Assembly: GCF_905147045.1 (NCBI RefSeq)
Contig: NC_065899.1
Coordinates: forward strand, 3,298,501-3,362,500
Reading direction: 5' to 3'
DNA length: 64,000 nucleotides
DNA from: Nymphalis io
Taxonomy: Eukaryota > Arthropoda > Insecta > Lepidoptera > Nymphalidae
The translations under genes were made by a program, and so were the position numbers. Below, piece by piece: positions 24,813 through 36,497 of this stretch. A model generated the notes under the pieces. It did not search any database, was not told where the DNA came from, and saw only the letters and a list, made by a program, of their open reading frames with translations. Every line of letters begins with the position of its first letter. Position 1 is the first letter of the stretch.

Positions 24813-25804
24813 AAATATCAATTACGTTTGACCAGTTTCCAATTAAAATGAACTGTAGAAAATCTTACCGAATTTTTATATTATTTTGTTTTTGTCTAAT
24901 TCAAAAATACTCAGAAACTCATTTAAAATCAAAACGTACTGGAATGGACCATTTAATTTTTAGTTAATACAAAAAACTAACAGTTATTTTCAGAAAAAAA
25001 TACTTTTAGAATATTCTAAGACGGTTTTCCAAAAAAATATGTTTGATTGGTTAAGTAATAATTACTACAATAACTTTCTTCTTTCACTAGCGATCATTGT
25101 CATTCGAATCAACTTTAAGTCACTCTTCATGACAAAAATATGGGACGTTATTAAGCGATCCTAGACCACGAGCACCATAATCATAATAATCTAATATGAG
25201 ATAGAATAATTATATCTGGCTACTAACATTAATACCAAATACATGCTGCTTCATAATATAGATATTATATATTAGAATTGCTTTAAAATTTGAATATATG
25301 CTATATTATGATGAAGAAAAATAATGCAATACAAAACCCGTCAAAGATCAGACATTTTAAAATAACAGGGCTTATAATTTTTTTTGCTAATTGATGTATA
25401 ATGTACTGACACCAAAAACATATTATTTTTGTAGGTGAAGTTGCGTTGCGGTTTGTTACTATTAGATTAGTTATATTATAATAGATTTTTATTTTTTTTA
25501 TTTCGATAATATAATTTTTAAGTTGAGTGAATAACAGTGAGTGGACAAGGTAGTGAAAAAACTGTAATTACGTTTTAGTGGTGATGGATTTCGCAAGCTG
25601 TCATGACAGAAACTGTAAATTGTTGTGATTGCTCATCTCGAGAATATTATATAAAATTGATGCAGTGCTATGAAATAACTATTATTGTTTCGAATTGTCT
25701 GTGTATATTATATACGAAAGCAAGGCACACCTGCTAATATACTGAACAATACGATCACGGTTTTCAATAGTGTAATAAATAGAAAATAGCAAATAAGAAA
25801 TAAT
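24813..25804. other. AT-rich intergenic DNA
   Basis: Nothing recognised on either strand. Confidence 0.5.
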
Positions 25805-26072
25805 GACGAACCGGTTGGCGTGGTTGGTAGATGCTTGCTTTTCACGCCGAAGGTTATGGGTTTGATTCCCACCCAGGACAGACATTTGTGTGCATGAACA
25901 TGTCTGTCTGTCCTGTGTCCGGGTGTAATTATCTATATAAGTATGTATTTACAAAAGAAAAGTAGTATATGTAGTATATCAGTTGTCTGGTTTCCATAGT
26001 ACAAGCTCTGCTTAGCTTGGGATCAGATGGCCGTGTGTGAATCATGTCCCAGGATATTATTATTATTATTAT
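25805..26072 (+). mobile_element. SINE family C, full length
   Basis: Head ACGAACCGGTTGGCGTGG and TTGGTAGATGCTTGC, B-box-like GGGTTTGATTCCC, body CATGAACATGTCTGTCTGTC, tail CCAGGATATT followed by an ATT repeat. Confidence 0.9.
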
Positions 26073-26544
26073 TAATGCTTAATGAATATGAATTTGAAAT
26101 GGTCTATCACGTATATTTCAATATATGTGTCGTGCACCCTCCTGAAAGTTGCGTCCCTGCCATCCGTCTGGCAAACTCTATGACATGTGAATATAATATC
26201 ACATTGTACTTTCAACACGCTTAAGTGATATTTCTACTTAATGCTTGATTACCTTGTTTACCAACATTATCGATGGCATGTAGTCGTCACGATGTCGAGC
26301 TAATATAATCACAATTGGATGTATACAATCCCATTAGTATTGCTCTATAACTATCATTACTGCGGTGTAATTGGATTACGTTGTCGCATGTCAGTTAACA
26401 TTATAAGATTTACGGATAAATCAAGTGTAATAATATTATTGATTGTTCATATTCATGGGCACCTTGTGTATATTAATGTGAATGTCAATTTAAAACTATG
26501 AGATTAGCCAGAACAATGACTAAAAGATTAAAACTATGATTACT
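26073..26544. other. Intergenic DNA
   Basis: No gene or repeat recognised. Short open frames here have no family features. Confidence 0.45.
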
Positions 26545-27000
26545 TGATGGAAGGGCTTTGTTTAAGTACTCTTAGGTACGACCGTTCATTATTTATTCTA
26601 CCGCCAAATAGTATTATGACGTATTATGACTTATTGTCAGGTCAGGATTTCTGAGCCGGAGGTCTGGAGACCCAAAAGAGGCCTAAAGTAGGAGGGAGGA
26701 GTACGAGCAAATGGGCCCCCTGGTGGTAAGTGACAGACCATAGATATAGGTAAGATATAGGTAAGAAATAATAACCATTCCTTACCTCGCCAATGCGCCA
26801 CCAACATTGGGAACTGAGATGCCAAAGCCCTACCACCATATTATAGTTTTTTTTAACAAATATATGAAGATATAGTAAAATATACGTAAAATTCTTGTTG
26901 TTGTTCTACAATATATTAAAACTGTTTACTCCCCGTTGGCCCCGGGGCGGTAGCCCTGAATGCCCTGAATGCCCTCCCCTAAATCCGGCCCTGCTTATTG
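26545..27000. repeat. Composite of degraded repeat pieces
   Basis: A plus-oriented family-A head (GGAAGGGCTTTGTTTAAG) is followed by an antisense family-A body (CGAGCAAATGGGCCCCCTGG to GCCCTACCACCAT). After that comes a GC-rich piece, GGCCCCGGGGCGGTAGCCC, with a tandem CCTGAATGC and a CCGGCCCTGC end, a pattern of other lepidopteran repeats. The order suggests nested insertions. Confidence 0.5.
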
Positions 27001-28539
27001 TTAGTCTTGAACATACGGGAAATGGGTTCATTTGAATTACATTTATTCCTTTTTCTTGGTAATCGATACCGGAAAAAACTTACAAAAATTTATAAATATG
27101 CAAAGTAGAGGACACTTTGAATGTGTTATTGTTGTCACAATTTTGTTTTATTTACATTGAAATATTAGGAACCACAAAACTAAAAAAACCGTAGGTATTT
27201 TTTGCAGAATATTATTTTTAATATTTTATTAACGATTTATTTACATAATCGATACGCGGAAGTCGCGATATAACCTCCGTGACGCTTCACGTAAGCCCAG
27301 GGCACAGGGGGTGTGATGTTTCCGCGCGACACACTTATCGTTAACAGTCAATCGAGCAATATCAACGAAATATGACCTCTTAATGTGCAAAATTATGTCG
27401 GTACAGATTCTTAAAATTTCATTAAATATTTTAATTAAATCATATCGATTGAAGATCAGTTAATGGTATCTGTTTCGATGAAAATATTTTCGAACATGTT
27501 GTTTATAATAACTGGTTTGAGCGAATGGAAAAGTGTATTAAGCTACGTGGTGAATACTTTGTAAAACAATAAAAACTACTATAAGGTTCTAGTTGTGTTT
27601 TTTTCTTCAAACGACAAAACTAAAAAGGCAGGCCTCGTAGATGGCGCCGCAGCGTAACAATATGTTTCTTTATTGGCGTTCAAACTTGCTTTATATCAAA
27701 TTTAGTTAAAATTGGTTAAGCCGTGAAAGCGTAACAGACAGGCAGACAGACAGTTATTTCGCATGTATACTAGTACTAAGAAAACACTTTTAAGAGCTGT
27801 AGTAAGCATATTTTTTATTTTAGATCGTCTTTGCATACTCTTAGCGTCTAGGTTGGAACGACATGCAAGGCCATCTTACACGTTCATAGTACTGGCGCCT
27901 CTTTCCAGTTTATAACAGTTTTAGTGGAAGGAGACTAGGTCCTATTCGCTAACCCAGTACTCCAAAAAAAGATGCTAAGGTAAAGATTATTTTTGACATT
28001 GATACTTTTTATTTATTTAGTTACGTAATCAATGTTAATATTTCTATCATTCATATCTATAAATATAACAAACTTATATCTATAATTGTAATAAAATCCA
28101 GTACTTGAATGATGAATAAAGTTTATATGACGCTATTTTGAAGCTTAGAATGATTAATGTTTCGATAAATTATAACACGTAGGGAGGAGTATGACGGTAG
28201 TGAATGATATATTACACCAAACATACCCCGCCTTTGACCCGAGCTTAATGATTAAATAACAATGTTAATTTTATAATTTAATAACGCATCATTCATAATA
28301 TTATGTTGACAATAAAATATTTACCCAATATATTATTATAAAGGCATCGATTGTTATATCAAGCTTAAATTATAAGACATGGCTGGAAATTTGGTGGTGA
28401 CTGACATTTTGTAATATAAAGGCGCACGTCGAATGGATTATGATTTTAAGGGGGAAACTACATCCTCTCTATTTAAGTTCATCCAATCGCTGCGTTCAAA
28501 GTATTTAAATTTTTGCAAACTATGATTGTTATCGATTGA
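27001..28539. other. Intergenic DNA
   Basis: AT-rich sequence with no recognised gene. A segment at about 27640-27790, ending AAGCCGTGAAAGCGTAACAG with CAGACAGACAG, resembles the end of a family-F type repeat. Confidence 0.45.
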
Positions 28540-28685
28540 TTATAATAATAATATAATAATAATAATATAAATATCAAGACAAAGAGACATGTTCATGCAC
28601 ACAAATGTCTGTTCTGGGTGGGAATCGAACCCACAACCTTCGGCGTGAAAGGCAAGTATCTACCAACCACGCCAACCGGCTCGTC
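28540..28685 (-). mobile_element. SINE family C, 5' half
   Basis: Antisense copy with an intact tRNA-like head (GGTGGGAATCGAACCCACAA on plus, ending ACCACGCCAACCGGCTCGTC). Its body is short and ends in an AAT repeat at the low-coordinate end. Confidence 0.85.
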
Positions 28686-29179
28686 AAATGGTAATATGCT
28701 CTTTTTTGGGTTCGTTTTAAACGTGCCGCGCAGTAAACATTGAAATTTATAATTCGTAATTACTTAAATATTCACGTGTCAAGTTTCGACAGATCGTCTA
28801 GCATTACTAAGTAGACTGTAACAATAGTATATTTTATCTAGCGGTAACTCCTAAATTAATTTATATAGATTTATTAGTTTAAGATAAAGAAAATTGATTT
28901 GGTTGGTGTTCTTTATTTAAAACAATGACTAAATAAATGAATAAATAATATTGAAAAAAATAAATAAAACTGAAAGTGTGAAAATCTTTCAAATATTTAA
29001 TAGTTACATTAAGTAAATTAATTAATATTGGAGGCAAACATAATACTACTTACTAAATACTAACAATTTTAATGACATACAGGACCCTAAGATTCTGTAT
29101 GCATAAATAAAGTATGATTAATTATGATATTATTTACAATAAAATAAGCAATATTATGAAGTATATTCAGATAACTCTT
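28686..29179. other. Upstream region of takeout-like gene J1
   Basis: AT-rich, no repeat recognised. It leads into the TATA box of J1. Confidence 0.45.
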
Positions 29180-29188
29180 TATATAAGG
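29180..29188 (+). promoter_or_regulatory. TATA box of gene J1
   Basis: TATATAAGG, 67 bp before the J1 start codon. It continues as GCAAAAAACTTG, a string nearly shared with the J4 promoter. An ACAGT initiator-like site follows at about 29210, the expected distance downstream. Function is inferred from position and conservation among paralogues. Confidence 0.7.
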
Positions 29189-29246
29189 CAAAAAACTTGT
29201 GATAATTGAACAGTTGCGAGTAGAATAGGAACACCATACGGTCACT

Positions 29247-32135
29247 ATGAGGGCTATCGTTTGCACACTACTCTTTTTTATTCAAATTTCTTTGAACTAT
29301 GGAGCATGTAAGTTTTTTTTATTTTTTATTTCATAAATATATAAATCATTGTTTATAGATTTTAAATATTTAATAATGTTTGAGAATCATTGATAAAAAT
29401 GCTTAGTTAAATAAATAATGATTAGGTTTTGTTATTTATTACATGAATGAAAAAAAACATTTGTAGATGCTATAGTCAGAATTTCAAAACAGTCAAAACT
29501 ACATTTAGCCTACTAAATAGGTTAAAAGCACAATGAGTTACAAGCAATATGTTATGACTGAGGATATACGTTTCATAGTTTTTATTTCTGTAAGTCTGTT
29601 AATGAGTTGGTTAACAAGAACGTATTATCCTGGTGCTGATTTATAGACAGGTGGCATGCTTTAACGTGCAAATTGCTTCATAGCTCCAAATAATAAAGCG
29701 GTTGGTTATAAAGGTAGCTTTAATTACTCAGCGATCATTCTCCACCTCTACGTATACATTGAAGGCAAAGGCTTTTAAAAAAAAAATTAAAAATTTTAAT
29801 TTTCGTCGAGCAGTATTCGATATTTTAATTAGCTATTTGACAGACTAGTAATTTTTTATGTAGTTGCGGTTGTCACTTATATTTTAATTTTATTTTTATT
29901 TTAATATTCAATCAACTCTTTTCCTATTTTTTTTTAAATTTTATGTATAGTTTTATATTGATGTAACTTTATAAATACACATTTTTATCGTTTATTGTTT
30001 TTGTAATAAAATAGTTTGACTTTGAAAGAGATCAGCTACCACAGCTGTTTCTTTTTGTTTCACAGCATTTATACGGGAAAATTAAACTGCCATTATTAGT
30101 TTAGTGTTTGGCAATAAAAAAGCTTATTTCTTTGACATAAAACTAACATAATTTATACTCTAAGCTGAATTGAAAATTTTCAGAGATTTAATTATATGTT
30201 TTTTTAGTTCCTTTAATTCAATATAAATGTTGGATATGGGATTCTGCGTGTCTGACGGCGCGAGCGCAAGCCGTTACACCCATTTTAACAGCAGGAATTC
30301 CTGAAATAGCAACAGAGCGATTAGACCCTATGTTCATTGACTTAGTTCATGTTGAAGATCGTGAAGGACTCCAGTTTGATATGCGAAATGTGTATATCGA
30401 AGGGTTAAAAAGAGCAACTATTGATAAAGTCAGGTCGGTTTTTATTTCTAGTGTTCACCCATTCGATCATAATCATTACATATTGAAACCGTCGCTACCA
30501 AATGCGCTAGACAGATATGCATTAGTATTTTCCAAACATTTTTTGTTTACACTAGTTTCTAAAACGTTAAGCAATGCAAACAAAAAAAAAAAAACAATGA
30601 AAATTCGGTATTAAATATACAAAAGCTATTCAGAATATAAAAACATACATACATAATTGCATTATACGGTGTTATAAGAATAAAATAAGTAATCGTAAAA
30701 AGTCACCACTATTTCTTTAAAGTTTTATTGTACCAAGTTAAATAAAAACAATTTATTTATTTTTTAGCGTGGACATGAATTCACGTATAATGCGACTAGC
30801 CTTCCATGCAGATTTCTCAATAAAGAGTTCGTATACAGCTAGTGGATATTTATTTTCTTTGCCTATTATTGGACACGGCAATTTTGCAATGAAATACGGT
30901 AAGTCTTATTACGTTATGTAGATTCTAAACTTTTTTTTTACATTGTCAAAAAATTAATTATACTGAGTGAGTATTTATGTATGAGATATTAAAAAAAATG
31001 TGACAATCACAAAATTGTGATTAACAATCATTATCTATTATTAAATTCATGCATCATTCTGCAATCCTCGATAGGACGTCAATGAAATTTATTTGTATAC
31101 TATATACAGGAAATTTTTATATTCTATACAAGCTGAAATCAAAAAAACACTACCGAGATTTGAATAAGCTGCTTGTTAACATTAAAACCTATGATCGTTT
31201 TACAGATGACGTCCTAATTGACATGATCATACCCTTCGAAATAACAAAGGACACACAAGGCAAGAATATTATGAATCTAAAGGAATACCAGTACTGGTAT
31301 GATGTGAGGGGCGGTGGTCAATTCAATTTGGGTGATTTATACTACAAAGACACAGTCACAAGTAAGATTTTAAATAATATATAGATAGAAGGAAGGTGCG
31401 TTGTGTAGATTAGAGTCCATTTCAACCTGTGGATGTCATAAAAGCATATAAAACATGCTATTGCTGTGGATGTCATCTACGCATCTACAGATAAACATTA
31501 GCAAGAAGTTAGGTTAGGTTAGGTTAGACAGGCGTTAATTGCTAGTTGTAATATTTTGCCAAGTCGTATTCGACAGTATTATTCGTAGCGTATTAAAAAC
31601 TGCATCGAAGCCAAATAAATAGATAAGAGCTAGCGTATGATGACGTCATTAATTTTAAGTTTTAATAAAAGTCACAAAGGATCTTTCACTTTTTGTTGCA
31701 TTTTTTGTCATATATATATATTTTTCATTTTTATTGTAGATAATTTGTTTTGATTTTTTGGTAGGGTGCGCGCGCTAAAAGTAAATCTAGTTGGTATAAA
31801 GTGTTTCTAATACTTTTGTTTTTCTTTAAAATAATTTAAAAATGTATTTGTTTGAACTTTGCTGGAGCCTTTCGAAAAAAAGCCAATATTATGTTATATA
31901 GTTCTGAGGATCAGAAATACCTAAAAAAAATATATTATTAAGTATATATTTTTAAGTCGTATAAAATAACATGTTTTTTTCAGGTGAGAGAATGCACGCG
32001 ATTATTAATCAGAAATGGAAGACTTTTTCGGTGTTGTATGGCAGATTTATGTTTGATAAGATCAACGATAAAATTTTTAATGCAATTCGAACATACATAC
32101 GCTCGCAATCATTGGATAACATTGTTTTTTATTAA
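29247..32135 (+). CDS. Takeout/JHBP-like secreted protein J1
   Basis: Insect takeout/juvenile-hormone-binding family: secreted carriers of small hydrophobic ligands. The ligand here is unknown. Exons 29247-29307, 30208-30433, 30768-30898, 31206-31361 and 31984-32135 (phases 1, 2, 1, 1) give 726 nt and 241 aa, the usual family length. Residues 1-20 form a hydrophobic signal peptide. Cys28 and Cys35 (KCWIWDSAC) are the conserved N-terminal pair. The blocks GIPEIATERLDPMFID, FSLPIIGHGNF, LIDMIIPFEITKDTQG and KEYQYWYDVRG follow, and the C-terminal exon reads INQKWKTFSVLYGRF with FNAIRTYI near the end. All junctions are GT-AG. It is the first of four same-strand paralogues (J2 onward), with a TATA box upstream and an AATAAA signal downstream. 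No defect was found. Confidence 0.93.
31509..31527 (+). repeat. Short TTAGG tandem in J1 intron 4
   Basis: Three full TTAGG units plus TTAG, the insect telomere unit, inside intron 4 of J1. Too short to mean more than chance or a small interstitial patch. Confidence 0.6.
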
Positions 32136-32196
32136 ATGTTGTTACTCATAACTATAAATAACTAACTATATTCTCCAAACTATATAATCTAATAAT

Positions 32197-32202
32197 AATA
32201 AA
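32197..32202 (+). terminator. Poly-A signal of gene J1
   Basis: AATAAA 62 bp after the J1 stop codon, the only canonical hexamer at a suitable distance. Confidence 0.7.
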
Positions 32203-32459
32203 GGTACTACGAATATAAATACCATATTTTGTTATTTATTAATTAAGGATTCTTCAGACATGTAGGTTCTTCAAATCTTAGAAATTCGGTTGTGGTTCCC
32301 TTCCAAACTTGATCTAAAATATCTATCGATTTATGTTTTAGATTTTTTTTTATTTTAAAAAGTGGGCAACATTGACTTTTTTTTCGAAATTTCCATAAGA
32401 AATAAAGATGCGTCCTTTTAAAGTTACAATTATAAGAATTTAACTAATAATTAGGCATA

Positions 32460-32745
32460 TGGCGGTAGAGCTTTGTGCAAGCTCGTCTGGGTACCACCCA
32501 CTCATCAGATATTCTACAGCAAAACAGCAGTATTTAGTATTGTTGTGTTCCGGTTTGAAGGGTGAGTGAGCCAGTGTAATTACAGGCACAAGGGACATAA
32601 CATCTTAGTTCCCAAGGTTGGTTGGCGCATTGGTGATGTAAGCGATGGTTAACATTTCTTACAATGCCAATGTCTATGGGCATTGATGACCACTTACCAT
32701 CAGGTGGCCCATATGCTCGTCCGCTTTCCTATTCTATAAATATAT
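32460..32745 (+). mobile_element. SINE family A, full length
   Basis: GGCGGTAGAGCTTTGTGCAAGC to CTTACCATCAGGTGGCCCA and CCTATTCTATAAAT. It lies shortly downstream of J1. Confidence 0.9.
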
Positions 32746-33321
32746 AGTTCGTATTGCACTTGATCAACTTCTTTATAGATTTAGTTTTACTATAAATAAG
32801 CAACAGTAACGTGAATTAGTATCGCGTGTGGTCTAACTGCAATTTCGACCATGTCCTCAATACTTATACAAAAGAGCGCACATATATATATAAAAATAAA
32901 CAAACGCGCATTTTAAGTACTTAGTTTTAATATATTTTATTAATTTCCTAATTTTAATCATCCTTTTGTAATACAATTTTTAATTTTTATGTAACAACTA
33001 GCTCCCCCTCCCAGCTTCATACGCGCCATTTAAGGGGTTCCATAGAACGTTTATATTGAAGAACGCACATGCAAGATAATCTTCTTGTTTTTAGGATAGG
33101 ACATATCACAGGCGTGAACTGAAAAAAACCCACCATATTTCCATTACAATTGGATGAATAATTTTGGAACGCATTTTTATTTATATAGTTATTTTTATAT
33201 CTTCCAACCCCTTATTACTTTATTAACTGAATACTAAACATACAACATATTTTAAAAATATCAAATATGATCGAAATTTAACCAATTTTAAGTTGATATC
33301 ATTATTTATTTTACATATCTG
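32746..33321. other. Intergenic DNA
   Basis: AT-rich, nothing recognised apart from a CTAGCTCCCCCTCCCAGC patch that has no match in the window. Confidence 0.4.
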
Positions 33322-33558
33322 ACGGGCCGGTTGGCGTGGTTCGTAGATACTTGCCTACCCAGGACAGACATTTGTGTGCATGAACATGTCTGTTTGTCCG
33401 GAGTCTGAGTGTAATTATCTATATAAGTATGTATTTACAAAAGAAAAGTAGTATCTGTAGTATATCACTTGTCTGGTTTCCATAGTACAAGCTCTGCTTA
33501 TTTTGGGATCAGATGGATGTGTGAAATGTCCCAGGATATTATTATTATTATTACATAG
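33322..33558 (+). mobile_element. SINE family C, head partly deleted
   Basis: GACGGGCCGGTTGGCGTGG and GTAGATACTTGCC join directly to ACCCAGGACAGACATTTG, so the B-box region present in other copies is missing. The tail is an ATT repeat. Confidence 0.85.
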
Positions 33559-35370
33559 TACAAAGTCACAATATGTAGTTTATTCATTAATTTAGCGTAG
33601 CCTATTTTTAGGTATCCATTTAGCTTTGAGTTTCTGGACACCAGTATGCGTGGCTTCTTATTTCATATAATATCGTAAAATGACGTTTCAAAAATGTCTA
33701 ATGAATAGAAGCGAGAGTTGCTCGACAGATTGATTAAAAAAAACTTGCAATTTTAACTATTTTCTATGCGCTGTGCGACAAGGAGCGCGAATTAAATGTA
33801 AACGTATCGAAAAAAAATAGGAAAGTAATTTACCATTTGCTGAAATGAAAATTTATTAATATATACCAATACTGATATAGATTACATTACAGTTACAAGT
33901 AAGTAATATAGCCAAAAATATAAGGCTAAAATAACACATTTTTAACTGTTAATCCGTATTCGTGTATTTATATAAGTTGTATATAAATAGAACAATGTTT
34001 ACAACTCTTTGAAGCAAATTTAAAAACGTCGAGTTCTGGAGTATTTTTATTTAATAAACTAGAATTTGCTCGTTACTTCGTACGAGCACAATTTAGAATC
34101 AAGTATCTATATTTTTATTTTTGCAGAGCCAGTTGCGAATTAAATACCGATAAAATTGTCTTGAAACGGGTAGGTAAACAGTGTTTATTTAAGTGCATCC
34201 TTTCAAAGATTTTGGTTGTTCTTGTGTTGTTCTTAAATGAACTTTGCCAGATGAGCAGCATATTCCTTTGGGTCATTTACAGACAGCCTAAGAAGGATAT
34301 AGCGCATCTGTCTCCAACATTCGTGATATCTCATGGCGTTTACTCGTGCCTTTCTAAAGAATGTGAGATTAAGTGTCGAATTCAGTCAGGAGATAGACGC
34401 GATTCGCTTTCCTCAGGCATTTCTAGAGAACGTGAGATTTCGTGGCGGACGCGGTCAGCAGACAAACGTGATCTTCTTGCTTGACTTGACTTCGACGTTG
34501 TACGTCACTCTCTATAGATCGTGAAGTGGCCTGACGGTGTCCATTAGCATTAAGATGCGATTCGCGTTCAAAGACGTGGCATTTCTAGAACGCTGCTAGA
34601 CGCTCTTCTCGTTCCAGTTGATTTTCTGTAAATCTTCTCAATCGTGCTCGTTTGGCTTGTGGCCCCTATAAACTTATAGGGGCCATCAACTATTGTGATG
34701 CCAATCAACTTACAGAGGCACAGACAAAAATTCTAAAAACTGTTGTTTTGGCTTCTGTTGCTCTAAAAAAGAATTAGTTGTTTTTTTTTCAATATCTATA
34801 ATGTACAGACATCGGTATGTTACAATTTTATTATAATTATGATGATTTTTAAAATCATCTTCCGTAACAAGCAGACACGTACACAAAATACGCTCATTTA
34901 AACATTTTGTTCAAATATTCTTCATAATTATAATTATGCATAATTCATTTAAGGTAGCTTAATAGTCGAAGTCAAAGGCATGTTTAATCCGTATATATAA
35001 ATGGGCGAATAATCTGTCTGTCTGTCTGCTCTGAGGCGAAAAGCCTGAATATCAGTGATTTTTTATTTAGGCTGAGGAGAAATAGGGTAAAGAAATGTTT
35101 AAATAGAAAATCGTAAATATTAGTCTGGAGTTTTGACATATTATTACAAAAAATTGATAGAAAGTAACTATTGAAGAAAATGAGATGATCTTTTGGTTGA
35201 AAATGAGAAGAGTTATCATGAACAACATATGCCTAATGAAAGTTCTCCATGACCTTTTTCAAAATGCAATAAGATGCAGTAAAACACTTTGTTTTGTTGT
35301 TGTTTGTTTTATAAATGAATTCTGGCTTTAATTTAAGATAATATCGTATTACAAATAATTGTTTTTTCTT
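33559..35370. other. Intergenic DNA with arginine-coding patch and palindrome
   Basis: A stretch at about 34330-34500 has two diverged tandem units in plus-strand frame, SKECEIKCRI and SREREISWRT. They look like a decayed coding repeat, but I do not recognise a family. A short perfect inverted repeat follows at 34660-34685. No splice-supported gene is seen. Confidence 0.4.
34660..34685. repeat. Perfect 12-bp inverted repeat
   Basis: TGGCCCCTATAA, two bases, then TTATAGGGGCCA. A GC-capped hairpin in AT-rich DNA; it could be the terminal hairpin of a decayed transposon, not proven. Confidence 0.7.
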
Positions 35371-35379
35371 CTGTTATAG

Positions 35380-35641
35380 TTAGGCGGGCGGGGAAATGGA
35401 CACATAGTTACACGTCAGTAAGTCACCAACGCCTATAGATTGGCGATGAAGAAATATTAATCGTTCATTATATCGCCAATGCGCCACCAATTCATGTCCT
35501 TTGTGCCTGTAATTATACTGACTCACTCACCCTTTAAACCGGAACACAAAAATATCAAGTACTGCTGTTTTGCGGTAGAATAACTGAAAAGTGGGTGGTA
35601 CCTACCAAGACAAGCCTGCACAAAGCTTTACCACCAGTAAA
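35380..35641 (-). mobile_element. SINE family A, antisense
   Basis: GGCGGGCGGGGAAATGGACA through ACTCACCCTTTAAACCGGAA to AGCTTTACCACCAGT. Diverged but clear. Confidence 0.82.
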
Positions 35642-36236
35642 CCAGCTGTCACTTGAGTTACTGAATTTCATTAGGAGCTAAAAACAAAAGAATGTGAGCG
35701 ATTGTAACGGTATCAAATGACTCAGTTGTAACTAACTGTTTTGTAATGTCGTACCTTGTAATTATCGTATATTATACGAACGATAATAAATAGCTTGTAA
35801 CTCGAGAGTAGGACTTCTTATTTGGCTGATTTTTGAGAAAGAAACATTGTGAGTAGAATTTATTTAGGTTTTATTAAAGTTAAAGTAAAGAAAATATACT
35901 TAATATTTAAAATTCATTATAATATTCATTTTATGGATTACTTATTTTTAATGCTGAAAAGTAAAATTTCTTTAGTGTATAATTGAAAAAAAATGAATGT
36001 TATTTTTTAATACTTAACACTTAAATATTTGATATTAAGTATTGAAATATCTATTTTTATAATAATATATCATTTTGGTTATCATTTGTAAAGTAAGAAG
36101 AATTTTTTAAGTTAATTTATATTTAGATAAAGTAGCTTGTTGTATTTAGGAATAGGAATGTCTTAAAATATGTTAGAGTAAATCAGATCATAGCTATTAT
36201 ATAATTGATAGTGATTGAATGGATAAAAGGTGACTT
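35642..36236. other. Intergenic DNA upstream of J2
   Basis: AT-rich and without recognised repeats. Confidence 0.4.
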
Positions 36237-36324
36237 CGAAAAATGATATATTTGTAAAAATTGTTTATAATATTTGTTTATGAACCAAATATTAAAACAT
36301 TTTTTACAAATATATCATTTTTCG
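36237..36324. repeat. Long hairpin upstream of J2
   Basis: A 40-bp left arm starting CGAAAAATGATATATTTG and a 39-bp right arm ending CAAATATATCATTTTTCG pair almost perfectly around a 9-bp loop. It resembles a miniature foldback element. It ends about 165 bp before the J2 TATA box. Confidence 0.8.
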
Positions 36325-36488
36325 TTAACTTGAGTTTATAAAACTAATAAGTAATTTCTCTATGCGAGTATGGCGTGGGTATAATATAAGCTAGTAATAT
36401 CATTCGTAATTAATATAAAATAAAATTAACTTAATGTATAGGTTTTTTGTGTATCATAAGAAATTAATGTTATTTACATAAAAAAATC

Positions 36489-36497
36489 TATATAAAT
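36489..36497 (+). promoter_or_regulatory. TATA box of J2
   Basis: TATATAAAT, 77 bp before the J2 start codon, in the same geometry as J1, J3 and J4. This supports the chosen first exon. Confidence 0.6.

Noticed and set aside
30330..31384. Separate short genes at 30330-30614 and 31049-31384
   Set aside because: They are exons 2 and 4 of J1 read through into introns. The same holds for frames at 36857-37153, 37798-38022, 38810-39037, 51083-51580, 59873-60112 and 61470-61742 in the other paralogues.
31509..31527. Interstitial telomere or chromosome-fusion scar
   Set aside because: Under four TTAGG units; too short to argue for anything beyond chance.
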